A stretch of 20,708 bases of DNA from Desulfurococcales archaeon (GTDB taxonomy: Archaea; Thermoproteota; Thermoprotei_A; Sulfolobales; Acidilobaceae). The stretch lies in the NCBI GenBank assembly GCA_015521095.1, contig WAOU01000033.1, forward strand, positions 1 through 20,708. The letters are read 5' to 3'. How positions within the stretch are numbered: position 1 is the stretch's first letter; each line of letters opens with the position of its first letter. The translations under genes and the position numbers were made by a program. Shown here piece after piece: positions 1-7,467 of this stretch. Below the pieces are notes generated by a model, which saw only the letters and a program-made list of their open reading frames with translations, searched no databases and was not told the DNA's origin.

Positions 1-737
1 ATGTGCCGTTAGCTGTTATGGCAGTTTATAGTTTTAACAACAGTTACTACTTTGGTGAATGGAAAGGCTTTACAGTCAAATGGTATGAACAACTATTTCA
101 TGACGCTGAAGTCGCTATCGCTCTAAAGAACAGCCTCTTGGTAGCGGTGTCCAGTGCCATTATATCCGTGGGATTAGCCATACCAGCGGCACTCGCCGGC
201 ACCCGTCAAACACGTAGCCTCGCCAGCCTACTCATCTATCCTCCAGTCATAATCCCCGAGATAACCGAAGCAGTAGCACTAATGCTCATGCTCCTCCTAT
301 TAGGTTTCCCTCTGGGCGCAATAAGCGTGCTAATAGGACACACAGCCTTCAACGTCGCTTACGCCTACATCGCGATAAGCCCTATAGCTGGAAGAGGGAA
401 AAACCTCACAGACGCCGCGAGAACACTGGGAGCAGATCCTAAGACGGCGTTTCTAAAAATAGTAGTCCCGTTAGCGATGCCGGGAATCCTGGCTGCTCTA
501 GGCTTGACCTTCATGATGAGCTTCACAGACTTTATCAAAACCCTCTTCACAAAAGGGCCCGGGTTCGACACTCTTCCAATACTTATATGGAACAGGGCTA
601 GGCGGCCCGGGCTTAACCCGTATACAAGTCAATCAGCGATCGCTGCTTTATCCACTCTACTAGTTATCGTGAGCCTCCTCGTTGCACTAGCATATAACTT
701 CTATGTTCTCAGTATGGAAAAGGAAGAGCAGACATAG
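1..737 (+). CDS. ABC transporter permease, PotC-like, 5' end outside window
   Basis: This is an inner-membrane permease of the binding-protein-dependent (MetI-like) ABC family, closest in layout to the PotC/spermidine-type subunits. It would form the membrane channel with a partner permease and an ATPase, both probably encoded to the left. About 244 residues are visible. A GTG at base 3 is in frame, but the protein begins inside what is normally the first membrane helix of PotC proteins, so the true start lies outside the window. The segment GFTVKWYEQLF matches the first periplasmic region of the family. The EAA loop that contacts the ATPase is visible as AARTLGADPKTAF followed by PLAMPGI (about residues 138-160). 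About five further hydrophobic helices follow. The substrate (polyamine, thiamine, iron or other) cannot be told from this subunit alone. Confidence 0.88.
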   Translation, partial: VPLAVMAVYSFNNSYYFGEWKGFTVKWYEQLFHDAEVAIALKNSLLVAVSSAIISVGLAIPAALAGTRQTRSLASLLIYPPVIIPEITEAVALMLMLLLLGFPLGAISVLIGHTAFNVAYAYIAISPIAGRGKNLTDAARTLGADPKTAFLKIVVPLAMPGILAALGLTFMMSFTDFIKTLFTKGPGFDTLPILIWNRARRPGLNPYTSQSAIAALSTLLVIVSLLVALAYNFYVLSMEKEEQT

Positions 738-796
738 TAAAAACCTAGTACTATATAGGTATGTGGATAAGGATTCTCCCCTCATAATAATGAGAT

Positions 797-807
797 AAGG
801 TATATAA
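797..807 (+). promoter_or_regulatory. Putative TATA box for the FBP aldolase/phosphatase gene
   Basis: The A/T-rich element AAGGTATATAA lies about 55-65 bases before the ATG at 862. A start site about 25 bases downstream would leave a leader of about 30 bases, which would include the SD sequence GGTGAT at 851-856. The assignment rests on pattern only; a second TATA-like stretch lies near 752-760. Confidence 0.4.
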
Positions 808-861
808 CAAATGACTCCTCCATGATTATAACTGAGAGCAACACTTGTATGGTGATAAGAT

Positions 862-2031
862 ATGACCGGAGAAAAAGTTACGATTAGCGTTATAAAGGCA
901 GACATCGGAAGCATAGCCGGACACCACAAAGTACATCCCGACACAATGCTAGCTGCTAGCCGTGTTCTCGCAGAAGCCAAGAAAAAGGATATGATAAAGA
1001 GCTTCTACGTAACCCATGTAGGAGACGACCTCCAGCTTATCATGACCCATTACAAGGGAATAGACAGCCCAGAGATACACGAGCTCGCATGGACCGCCTT
1101 CAAAGAGGCGACAAAGGTAGCAAAGGATCTAGGCCTATACGCGGCTGGACAAGACCTACTAAGCGACGCGTTCAGCGGAAACGTCAGAGGAATGGGACCA
1201 GGAGTAGCAGAGATGGAGTTCGTGGAGAGACCCGCTGAACCAGTATTAGTATTCATGGCCGACAAGACAGAGCCAGGAGCATTCAACCTACCACTCTACA
1301 AAATATTCGCAGACCCATTCAACACGGCAGGACTAGTAATCGACCCACGAATGCACGACGGATTCATATTCCAAGTACTAGACGTATACGAAGGAAAAGT
1401 AGTAGAACTCTCAGCGCCAGAAGAGCTCTACGATCTCCTAGCACTCATCGGGACCCCGGGAAGATACGTCATCAAACACGTATACAGGAAGAGTGACCAC
1501 GAGATCGGAGCAGTAGTCAGTAGCGAGAGGCTAAACCTAATCGCAGGAAAATATGTTGGAAAAGACGATCCTGTAATGGTAGTACGAGCACAGAGCGGGT
1601 TCCCAGCGGTGGGAGAAGTACTAGAAGCATTCGCCTTCCCCCACCTAGTAGCAGGATGGATGAGAGGTAGCCACCACGGACCACTAATGCCTGTAGGACT
1701 CAAAGACGCTAAGATGACTAGATTCGACGGCCCGCCAAGAGTAGTAGCACTAGGATTCCAGATCCACAACGGTGAACTAATAGGCCCGGTAGACCTATTC
1801 GACGACCCAGCATTCGACGAGACAAGAAGACTAGCACAGATGATAACAGATTATATGAGGAGACATGGCCCATTCATGCCACACAGACTAGGACCAGAAG
1901 AAATGGAGTATACCACTTTACCACAGGTCCTCAAGAAACTCCACGGAAAATTCAAGCCTTACAAGCTAGGCTACAAGCCCGTTATCAAGCACACAGAAGA
2001 ACTATCAGGACCCGAAGAGATACACGACTAA
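862..2031 (+). CDS. fbp: Fructose-1,6-bisphosphate aldolase/phosphatase
   Basis: This cytosolic bifunctional gluconeogenic enzyme condenses dihydroxyacetone phosphate with glyceraldehyde 3-phosphate and then dephosphorylates the product to fructose 6-phosphate. It is typical of archaea and deep-branching thermophiles. The 389-residue length is normal for the family. The N-terminal metal-binding motif KADIGSIAGHH (D14, H21, H22) is present, as are the DDLQL segment (from D55) and the flexible-loop residues Y231 and K234. Y231 and K234 match by spacing the catalytic Tyr and the Schiff-base Lys of the Sulfolobus enzyme (Y229/K232). The C-terminal region contains GFQIHNGELIGPVDLFDDP, also typical. 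The ATG at 862 follows SD GGTGAT (851-856). The gene appears monocistronic, lying between a permease gene and a NifX-fold gene with its own SD. Confidence 0.97.
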   Translation: MTGEKVTISVIKADIGSIAGHHKVHPDTMLAASRVLAEAKKKDMIKSFYVTHVGDDLQLIMTHYKGIDSPEIHELAWTAFKEATKVAKDLGLYAAGQDLLSDAFSGNVRGMGPGVAEMEFVERPAEPVLVFMADKTEPGAFNLPLYKIFADPFNTAGLVIDPRMHDGFIFQVLDVYEGKVVELSAPEELYDLLALIGTPGRYVIKHVYRKSDHEIGAVVSSERLNLIAGKYVGKDDPVMVVRAQSGFPAVGEVLEAFAFPHLVAGWMRGSHHGPLMPVGLKDAKMTRFDGPPRVVALGFQIHNGELIGPVDLFDDPAFDETRRLAQMITDYMRRHGPFMPHRLGPEEMEYTTLPQVLKKLHGKFKPYKLGYKPVIKHTEELSGPEEIHD

Positions 2032-2135
2032 CCTATACAAGCCAATCCCATACATTTATTTCTCAGCAATCCTTCTGATCCATAACAATCCATGATGCCT
2101 CCTTTTTCATCGACCGAACACACGAAATTAATAAA

Positions 2136-2141
2136 GGAGGG
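2136..2141 (+). promoter_or_regulatory. Shine-Dalgarno GGAGGG fixing the start at 2149
   Basis: This strong SD lies seven bases before the ATG at 2149. It shows that translation starts there and not at the in-frame ATG at 2092, which has no SD and would add 19 residues unrelated to the domain. Confidence 0.8.
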
Positions 2142-2148
2142 AAAAACA

Positions 2149-2520
2149 ATGGCCCAGAAGAGCCCTTGCACAAGCATAGCAACCGATGAGGGCATCAAGG
2201 TAAAAATTGGACACTTCGGAGATGCAAAATACTATTTTCACTATGTAATAGACAATGCAAAGAGGCCAGTCCTAATTAAAATTGTGGAAAACATCTATAA
2301 AGACGGAGATGAACACCATCACCATCATCATGGACACGGAGAGAAACGAAGGAAAATCCATTCATTAAACAAAGACTGCCAAATTATTGTCACAACTTTC
2401 CTGGGACCAGGAGGAGAAGAATACATGATACAACATGGTATACGAGTAGTAAAAGTCAAGCCTGGCACAAGGATCGAAGAAGCACTCAAACAAGTATATG
2501 GACACGATATAAGGATATAG
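2149..2520 (+). CDS. NifX/NifB-fold (dinitrogenase FeMo-cofactor biosynthesis domain) protein with His6 run
   Basis: This small (123 residue) single-domain protein of the Nitro_FeMo-Co (NifX/NifB C-terminal) fold is a family that binds Fe-S or Fe-Mo cluster precursors in nitrogen fixers and is widespread with unknown roles elsewhere. The family signatures are the N-terminal GHFGDAKYY (about 21-29) and the central strand plus glycine-rich turn IVTTFLGPGGEEY followed by HGIRVVKV (about 80-103). Between them is an unusual metal-binding insertion, DEHHHHHHGHGEK (residues 54-66), with six consecutive histidines plus one more. One cysteine (C77) is present. The window has no nif genes, so a part in metal or Fe-S handling is inferred, not a part in nitrogenase. 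Start chosen by the SD GGAGGG. Confidence 0.85.
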   Translation: MAQKSPCTSIATDEGIKVKIGHFGDAKYYFHYVIDNAKRPVLIKIVENIYKDGDEHHHHHHGHGEKRRKIHSLNKDCQIIVTTFLGPGGEEYMIQHGIRVVKVKPGTRIEEALKQVYGHDIRI

Positions 2521-2540
2521 GAGAGTCTACCTGTCTCTAC

Positions 2541-2936
2541 TTATCTTGCCGGTCCTCCATACAACAATAAGTGACCGAACCTAGCATATATTTCCGCTCT
2601 AGGATCAAGATCTCCCACATACCTCAACCTATAGTACCCACCATCAAGCTCCTCTACAAGACCCAACTCAACTAGTTCCTTTATAAGTTTCCGTGCGAGT
2701 TCTTCATCATACTCCTCGTAGCTAACTCCCCACTTTACATTCAAGCGCTTATCGTCAAGTATAATTCGTGCCTCGTCTACAACGTCCTGAATAGACGCCC
2801 TATCCTTCCTTTTTAACACTCGCTCCAGTGCGAGAATAGTTAGAACTAGTCCATTACGCTCTCCCCTCTCGAACTTATCCTTAATCTTATCGAGTCCTTC
2901 TTTTATTTTTGCAATTATTTTTTCCGCGGATCTCAT
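2541..2936 (-). CDS. Uncharacterised protein, probably winged-helix-like
   Basis: I do not recognise this 131-residue protein as a named family. It is highly charged and soluble, with a basic helical N-terminus (MRSAEKIIAKIKEGLDKIKD). Its C-terminal half reads like a small winged helix: a helix ending LIKELVELGLVEEL, then a short beta turn DGGYYRLRYVGD. Such layouts are common in small archaeal DNA-binding or ribosome-associated proteins. The stop codons of this gene and the convergent NifX-fold gene are about 20 bases apart. The ATG at 2936 is used. A role in transcription is possible but unproven. Confidence 0.6.
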   Translation of the reverse strand: MRSAEKIIAKIKEGLDKIKDKFERGERNGLVLTILALERVLKRKDRASIQDVVDEARIILDDKRLNVKWGVSYEEYDEELARKLIKELVELGLVEELDGGYYRLRYVGDLDPRAEIYARFGHLLLYGGPAR

Positions 2937-3055
2937 ATTCGATCACCACATTAGGATATTTTTAACGTTTTCAACCTTAATTACCATTATCTCATATATC
3001 TTAACTCACTTGATTATCTCACCAAATATAACACTTTATAGGAAATAATGCAGTT

Positions 3056-4531
3056 TCACTTCTTTATCATCGCTAGCTTCTTTGAAACTAGGAATTTTCC
3101 TTTATAATTCTTATATTCTGGTTTATAACTACATACTTTTTCGATTAACTCTTTGTTATCTATATAGACGCTTAATGGATACTTCATCATACATTGTATC
3201 AGTGGGGTTACTAGTGTGTTTTCGACGAAATCTAATGATTTTAGATAATCGATATCCACTAATTCCATGTTTTCAATGTCGAGAATCATACTTCCCCATA
3301 AATCATGATCATACATTATTGTTTTAGTGTAGACTGATCCTACTATGTCGGGTGGTCCTAGGACGTATCCATTATCATAGTCAGGGATAATAATTATGTC
3401 AGGTATCCTGTCTAGATATCTTCCGCTGAATATCTTGGTTTTGTGCTCCACTAGGGATAATCCCTGGTATTGTTTAAGTATGGATATAACTTGTTCTGCG
3501 CGATTTTCATCCATTAGATATACGCCAAACGAATAGAGTGTAGGATACAGTACCTCGCTGTTTTGTAGATCAATATAGTAGCTGGATCCAAACACCAGTT
3601 TCTTTCCTCTAAGCTTAGCGTATAGAGGCTTGACTACTTTTCTAACGAAGGGAGAAAGAATATGGTCTTTCAATCCTGTTCGGATCAGGAAGTTCATTAT
3701 CTTGGGATTTATCTTTATTACGCTGAACCGGTCCGGTGCAGTGTGTGTAGCGTAACCCTTCTCAGCCCGCGTTGGTATTGCTAACTTATGATTCACTAAT
3801 ATGTCATTTATACTTATACGCATGTTGTATTTGGAAAATCCATGATCAGATACTATGACTACATTGCCTACAGTCTGTTTCAGAGTTTTGTATAATTTAT
3901 CTATCCTGCTCCATATGGTCGATACCTTTTCTGGATTATTCAAGGTATCCGGATTAGAATGATACATCGTATCTGGGAAATTCAGATTTATCCATATGAG
4001 TGAAGGAGGATCACGTAAGTACTCTTCTAGTAAAGCCTCGAGACCGTTCAGATACTTAAAATAGCTCTCAGTGTTTTTAGGGAGAGGAACCTCGGTCGAG
4101 AAGTATTTTTCGTGTAGGTTTTTTGGATAAGAAAGCGGCTTCGGCGTAAAGAACATGTTAGAGACGATAGCTAGGTTTTTATGAGGGAATATTGGATAAT
4201 CCATGATTGGATTCACTGATAACGCTCTTCCTCCTTCATAGGCTATCATCTCTGTTATACGGGGATGCATTAAATGAAGCGCATTATAATAGAATACTTT
4301 TCTTTTCGATTTGTCGAACCCGCTGAAGCTAAATATGCCATGCTTCCCTGGATTGACTCCGCTCATAATTGATGGCCAACTTGCCGGAGTAACCGGAGGT
4401 ATTGCTCTTATTTTAAATGAGTGATCGAGATTACGCTGGTTAAATATATTGGGAGCTATCCCCTTTTCTGCATATGTCTTTAAAAGATTATATGGTAAGG
4501 CGTCCAAACCTAGCACTGCTATAGTTTCCAT
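3056..4531 (-). CDS. Alkaline-phosphatase-superfamily phosphodiesterase/nucleotide pyrophosphatase (COG3379-like)
   Basis: This predicted two-metal phosphodiesterase has 491 residues. The core residues of the superfamily are present in order: D10 (VLGLDALPYN), nucleophile T48 in PPVTPASWPSIMSG, D187 and H191 in FPDTMYHSNPDT, D229-H230 in VIVSDHGF, and H263 in HTAPDRF. There is no clear signal peptide, so the enzyme is probably cytosolic. The substrate cannot be read from the sequence; archaeal relatives are annotated as nucleotide pyrophosphatases or phosphodiesterases. The ATG at 4531 is preferred over an in-frame start at 4567. It has an AAAGGTG SD just upstream, and the extra 12 residues would precede the first beta strand. 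A TATA box lies near 4576-4587. The C-terminal 120 residues look like family-specific decoration. Confidence 0.85.
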   Translation of the reverse strand: METIAVLGLDALPYNLLKTYAEKGIAPNIFNQRNLDHSFKIRAIPPVTPASWPSIMSGVNPGKHGIFSFSGFDKSKRKVFYYNALHLMHPRITEMIAYEGGRALSVNPIMDYPIFPHKNLAIVSNMFFTPKPLSYPKNLHEKYFSTEVPLPKNTESYFKYLNGLEALLEEYLRDPPSLIWINLNFPDTMYHSNPDTLNNPEKVSTIWSRIDKLYKTLKQTVGNVVIVSDHGFSKYNMRISINDILVNHKLAIPTRAEKGYATHTAPDRFSVIKINPKIMNFLIRTGLKDHILSPFVRKVVKPLYAKLRGKKLVFGSSYYIDLQNSEVLYPTLYSFGVYLMDENRAEQVISILKQYQGLSLVEHKTKIFSGRYLDRIPDIIIIPDYDNGYVLGPPDIVGSVYTKTIMYDHDLWGSMILDIENMELVDIDYLKSLDFVENTLVTPLIQCMMKYPLSVYIDNKELIEKVCSYKPEYKNYKGKFLVSKKLAMIKK

Positions 4532-4575
4532 TAACAGCACCTTTACTCCATAACAGGATATCCCCATGATTGCTT

Positions 4576-4587
4576 CTATATATAATT
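4576..4587 (-). promoter_or_regulatory. TATA box for the phosphodiesterase gene
   Basis: On the minus strand this reads AATTATATATAG, a good archaeal TATA box. Transcription starting about 25 bases downstream would give a leader of about 20-25 bases carrying the AAAGGTG SD before the ATG at 4531. Confidence 0.55.
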
Positions 4588-4651
4588 CTGTGATCTATAT
4601 AGTTGCTAATTAGAGCAATCCCTTGATCATATTGACTATTTATTAAATTTC

Positions 4652-4660
4652 TATAAATAT
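4652..4660 (+). promoter_or_regulatory. TATA box for the ferritin-like gene
   Basis: TATAAATAT lies about 40 bases before the ATG at 4694, so the transcript would carry a leader of roughly 10-15 bases. Together with the minus-strand box at 4576-4587 it makes 4532-4693 a divergent promoter region. Confidence 0.6.
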
Positions 4661-4693
4661 TAAGTCGTCACAATGTTATAATGGGCGATAACT

Positions 4694-5173
4694 ATGGGTT
4701 CTATGAGAGAATTACTTGATATCGCCAAGAAAATGTCCTTAGAAGAGGAAAAGTATGCGGCTGAGCTTGAAGAGCTGGCACATAGAATAACTCATCCAGT
4801 ACTGCGTGCGATAATCGAGGGTATTGCTAGAGACTCATTCAAGCACAGTCTACTATACGAGGCTATTGTTAAGACTATTGAGGGCAAGTCTCCCTTCCTA
4901 TCTGATGAGGAGCTTGAATTGTTGAAGAAAGGTATTAGGAAGCATATCGAGATGGAGGCTGAAATGGTCAGGTTAACTAAGGAGCTTGCTGATAAGACGA
5001 GTGACCCAAGGCTTAAGCTCCTGTTAATGACTATACATGAGGATGAAGCCAAGCATCATGCATTACTTATTGATATAGAGAGGAACATTGCCGAGAAGGA
5101 GATCCTAAAGGAAGAAGACGTCTGGGAGCTCGTGTGGAAGGATAGCCCCTGGCATGGATCTCCCGGAGGCTAA
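4694..5173 (+). CDS. Ferritin-like (rubrerythrin-type four-helix) protein
   Basis: This 159-residue all-helical protein has the spacing of a ferritin-like di-iron four-helix bundle. Helix 1 carries EEEKYAAELEELAHR (about 17-31), helix 2 RDSFKHSLLYEAI (about 46-58), helix 3 HIEMEAEMV (about 84-92), and helix 4 HEDEAKHHALL (about 115-125). Helix 4 has a clear ExxH (E118, H121), while the matching helix 2 motif has serine at the glutamate position (S48, H51). A normal symmetric di-iron site is therefore not assured. It is likely a cytosolic oxidative-stress or iron-related protein, but it lacks the rubredoxin domain of true rubrerythrin. The ATG at 4694 is used; the ATG at 4703 is also possible. 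Confidence 0.78.
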   Translation: MGSMRELLDIAKKMSLEEEKYAAELEELAHRITHPVLRAIIEGIARDSFKHSLLYEAIVKTIEGKSPFLSDEELELLKKGIRKHIEMEAEMVRLTKELADKTSDPRLKLLLMTIHEDEAKHHALLIDIERNIAEKEILKEEDVWELVWKDSPWHGSPGG

Positions 5174-5417
5174 TCCTTAGAGCCTACTGTTTTCTCCCTA
5201 CTGCTCCTATAGGCTATGTTGGAATACTATAGCTGTTCTACGCTATATTCCTCCCATATCTGAGGCCCAGATCCGGTTCTTTAACTTCGAGTATTGTGAT
5301 AGTCTTATAATTATTTCTAGTGCCAATACACTCGCAGGCGTAAGGCGATAGAATATGCGAGCCAGGTCGATACCAGTACAATGATTCAGCGGTAGCGGTA
5401 CAGCGGGTGCCTCTGCC

Positions 5418-6755
5418 TTGGATAAAGAAGTATGGAGAAAAGCATTGGTAATCGCACTGCCATTAATGCTAGCTGAAAGCGCCGACAGTATATTGTGGAT
5501 CGTTGATACATATTTTATTAGTCGATTAGGCGACGAGGCTCTCGCTGCCGCAGGCGTAGGCGGATATCTGGGATGGCTCACCTTCTCGATAGGTACCCTT
5601 TATTATACTGGTGCACTTGTCCTGGTTAGCCAGGCGGTTGGAGCGTCTAAGAAGAGCACTGCGGAGCAGTCTGTTGGGGAGATCTTGACCGCAAACATTA
5701 TACTTGCAATACCTGTCCTCATCTTGTTGTGGAAGACGGCTCCATATCTCGTAGATATTATTGCAGGCGAGAGAGTCGGGTTAACAGCAAAGTCTCTAGC
5801 AATAGATTATTACAGGGCAAGACTCTATGGGATGCCCTTCGCGTACATGGGGCTCGTTTTTGGAGCCGTGTATCGTGGGGTGGGTAGAACAAGACCAGTA
5901 TTATATTCGACAATTATTTTTACGATCGTTAACGGTGTACTCGACCCCATATTGATATTCGGCCTCTACAGCTTCCCATCTCTCGGCATTAGCGGTGCCG
6001 GCTATGCCAGTAGCATAGCGAACATAGTTTACGCTATTGGACTATACCTATATCTTCCAGGCCACGCCGGCATGAAGCCGGTGCCAAGGCCTCCGAGGCA
6101 TCTTGCTTGGAAAGCGACCAAGATAGGGTTCCCGACGCTTATAGAACGGCTCGTATTCGTCGGAGGAAACCTCGCATATATAGGAGCTGTTGCCAGATGT
6201 GGAGAAGACGCGCTGGCCGCACACACAATAGGCGTGCGTATAGAAAGTCTGGCTTTTCTGCCATTATTTAGTATAGCCGAGAGTGGAGCTGCGCTGGTTG
6301 GCCAGGCGATTGGCGCAGGAGATCCTAAGAAGGCTAAACATATGGGTGTTGAAGTAGCTAAGCTAAATCTTGTCGCGGGAGCTATTAGCATGGTAGTGAT
6401 ACTCCTGCTAAGTAACAGGCTCCCGTATGTTTTTACGGAGTCTAGTGACGTTGCGAGACTCGCAATGTATTACTTGATAATAGCTGGAGTAACAGAGCCT
6501 CCTCTGGGAGTCGTGATGAGTATTGCAATGAGTATTCGGGGCGCGGGCAACACTACAATCCCTACAATAATTAATCTATCCGCGTTATACCTATTGAGGA
6601 TAATCCCGGCCGGTATATTGCCAAGGTTTATGCCGGAGGGACTGTGCGCTGTGGGTGCTTGGTTGGCGATGGGTATAGATGTTACTGGGAGATCGCTGAT
6701 ACTACTATGGGTGTACAAGAGATATTTTGATAAGCTGGCGCGGAAACTCGTCTAA
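5418..6755 (+). CDS. MATE family multidrug/Na+-coupled efflux transporter
   Basis: This 445-residue membrane protein has about twelve hydrophobic helices and the two-fold MatE repeat (roughly 10-170 and 230-400). MATE proteins export cationic compounds using Na+ or H+ gradients. Typical segments are ALPLMLAESADSILWIVDT with YFISRLGDEALAAAGVGG near the N-terminus, and FGAVYRGVGRTRPVLYS in the first repeat. The start is a TTG at 5418: the frame is closed by a stop at 5382 and holds no ATG or GTG in between, while GGGTG at 5405-5409 provides an SD eight bases away. The substrate is unknown. The stop codon interlocks with that of the convergent DUF192 gene (bases 6752-6755). The 244 bases upstream hold no other gene that I can see. 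Confidence 0.93.
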   Translation: MDKEVWRKALVIALPLMLAESADSILWIVDTYFISRLGDEALAAAGVGGYLGWLTFSIGTLYYTGALVLVSQAVGASKKSTAEQSVGEILTANIILAIPVLILLWKTAPYLVDIIAGERVGLTAKSLAIDYYRARLYGMPFAYMGLVFGAVYRGVGRTRPVLYSTIIFTIVNGVLDPILIFGLYSFPSLGISGAGYASSIANIVYAIGLYLYLPGHAGMKPVPRPPRHLAWKATKIGFPTLIERLVFVGGNLAYIGAVARCGEDALAAHTIGVRIESLAFLPLFSIAESGAALVGQAIGAGDPKKAKHMGVEVAKLNLVAGAISMVVILLLSNRLPYVFTESSDVARLAMYYLIIAGVTEPPLGVVMSIAMSIRGAGNTTIPTIINLSALYLLRIIPAGILPRFMPEGLCAVGAWLAMGIDVTGRSLILLWVYKRYFDKLARKLV

Positions 6756-7228
6756 GGCCGAGTACATATATTGTCTAGGATTATTGGGTCCCCTTTCATT
6801 ATGTTCATTGGTTTTCTGAGTTCGATAAAAAAGTCGGTTGGCCCTACATTATTAATTCTATAGAGGTTTCCTGGCGTCATCTCTATAACATCGTATACTG
6901 TACAGTTCCTTACAAGGACCAATAATATTGGATAGTCTATTCCTTTCATCGTGAACGTTACTGTACTGGGAGTCGAATTCCACAAGAATACTATAGCTTC
7001 ATAATCTGTATAGCAGTAGTATCCGCACTCCCGTTCTTCTACTGTATCAGCAATGTATGCGCTGAAAGTATAGTTACCTATTATAAGAATTGTACCATTA
7101 GACTCTACGTCTTGTATTTCGCCTACAGATTTATCTCCCGAGAATATACCACTGGTTATTCCCAGTATAGCTATCATAGTCGCGAAACCTAAGAGGACAA
7201 CTATCAAGCTGAATACTCTACTTTTCAA
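6752..7228 (-). CDS. DUF192 domain protein with N-terminal membrane anchor
   Basis: This 158-residue protein has one N-terminal hydrophobic helix (about 6-28), likely a signal anchor, followed by an extracellular DUF192 domain (COG1430). The domain signature is ADTVEERECGYY (about 60-71), then VFLWNSTPSTVTFTMKG and the strand YPILLVLVRN. The function of DUF192 is not established. Four cysteines (C68, C72, C108, C155) could form disulfides in an exported domain. The start is a TTG at 7228 with a GGGGT SD nine bases upstream; no ATG precedes the membrane helix. The 3' end overlaps the MATE stop codon by three bases, so the two genes converge with no room for a separate terminator. Confidence 0.75.
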   Translation of the reverse strand: MKSRVFSLIVVLLGFATMIAILGITSGIFSGDKSVGEIQDVESNGTILIIGNYTFSAYIADTVEERECGYYCYTDYEAIVFLWNSTPSTVTFTMKGIDYPILLVLVRNCTVYDVIEMTPGNLYRINNVGPTDFFIELRKPMNIMKGDPIILDNICTRP

Positions 7229-7296
7229 TATCCATTTACCCCGAGCAGACGACGGCCCTCCATCATTTTAGTTGTATAGGAGTGTTTGATAGGCCG

Positions 7297-7414
7297 TGGT
7301 GCGGCCGCCGGGATTTGAACCCGGGATCGCCGGCGTCTCCCCCGCGCAGTTCCTACTGTTCCTAGTGCGGGGTTTGGAAGGCCGGCGTCCTAGTCCAGGC
7401 TAGACGACGGCCGC
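7297..7414 (-). tRNA. tRNA-Gly (anticodon UCC) with intron and encoded CCA
   Basis: On the minus strand the cloverleaf is complete. The acceptor stem GCGGCCG pairs with CGGCCGC. The D arm GTCT/GGAC contains G18-G19. The anticodon stem CCGGC/GCCGG flanks loop bases CTTCCA. The T arm CCGGG/CCCGG has loop TTCAAAT, and the discriminator A is followed by encoded CCA (7297-7299). U33 precedes UCC, giving a glycine tRNA that reads GGA. The anticodon loop is interrupted by about 39 bases, so the gene has two exons, about 7375-7414 and 7297-7335. An upstream TATA-like element (CTATTATGAA on the minus strand, near 7440-7450) fits a tRNA promoter. Confidence 0.95.
7336..7374 (-). other. tRNA-Gly intron at anticodon-loop position 37/38
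   Basis: This 39-base insertion separates A37 from base 38. The ends pair (CCCCGC with GCGGGG), and exon bases CTTCC can pair with GGGAG at the intron's 3' end, resembling a bulge-helix-bulge substrate for the archaeal splicing endonuclease. With the bases available I could not draw a perfect 3-4-3 motif, so the junction may be shifted by one base (38/39) or the motif may be relaxed. Confidence 0.8.
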
Positions 7415-7467
7415 TCCCGCCACGTGTGTGGCTAGGCCATTCATAATAGAGAACATGTAGGGGTATA

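Noticed and set aside
687..980. 97-residue minus-strand frame across the region upstream of the FBP aldolase gene
   Set aside because: It runs antisense through the fbp promoter and 5' end, has no domain, and codon use is not protein-like.
2092..2148. Longer start (ATG 2092) for the NifX-fold protein
   Set aside because: No SD precedes it and the added residues do not fit the domain, whereas the ATG at 2149 has GGAGGG seven bases upstream.
7375..7380. tRNA-Glu (UUC) reading of the anticodon loop
   Set aside because: With the five-base-pair stem CCGGC/GCCGG, U33 is followed by UCC. Reading UUC would move U33 out of place.
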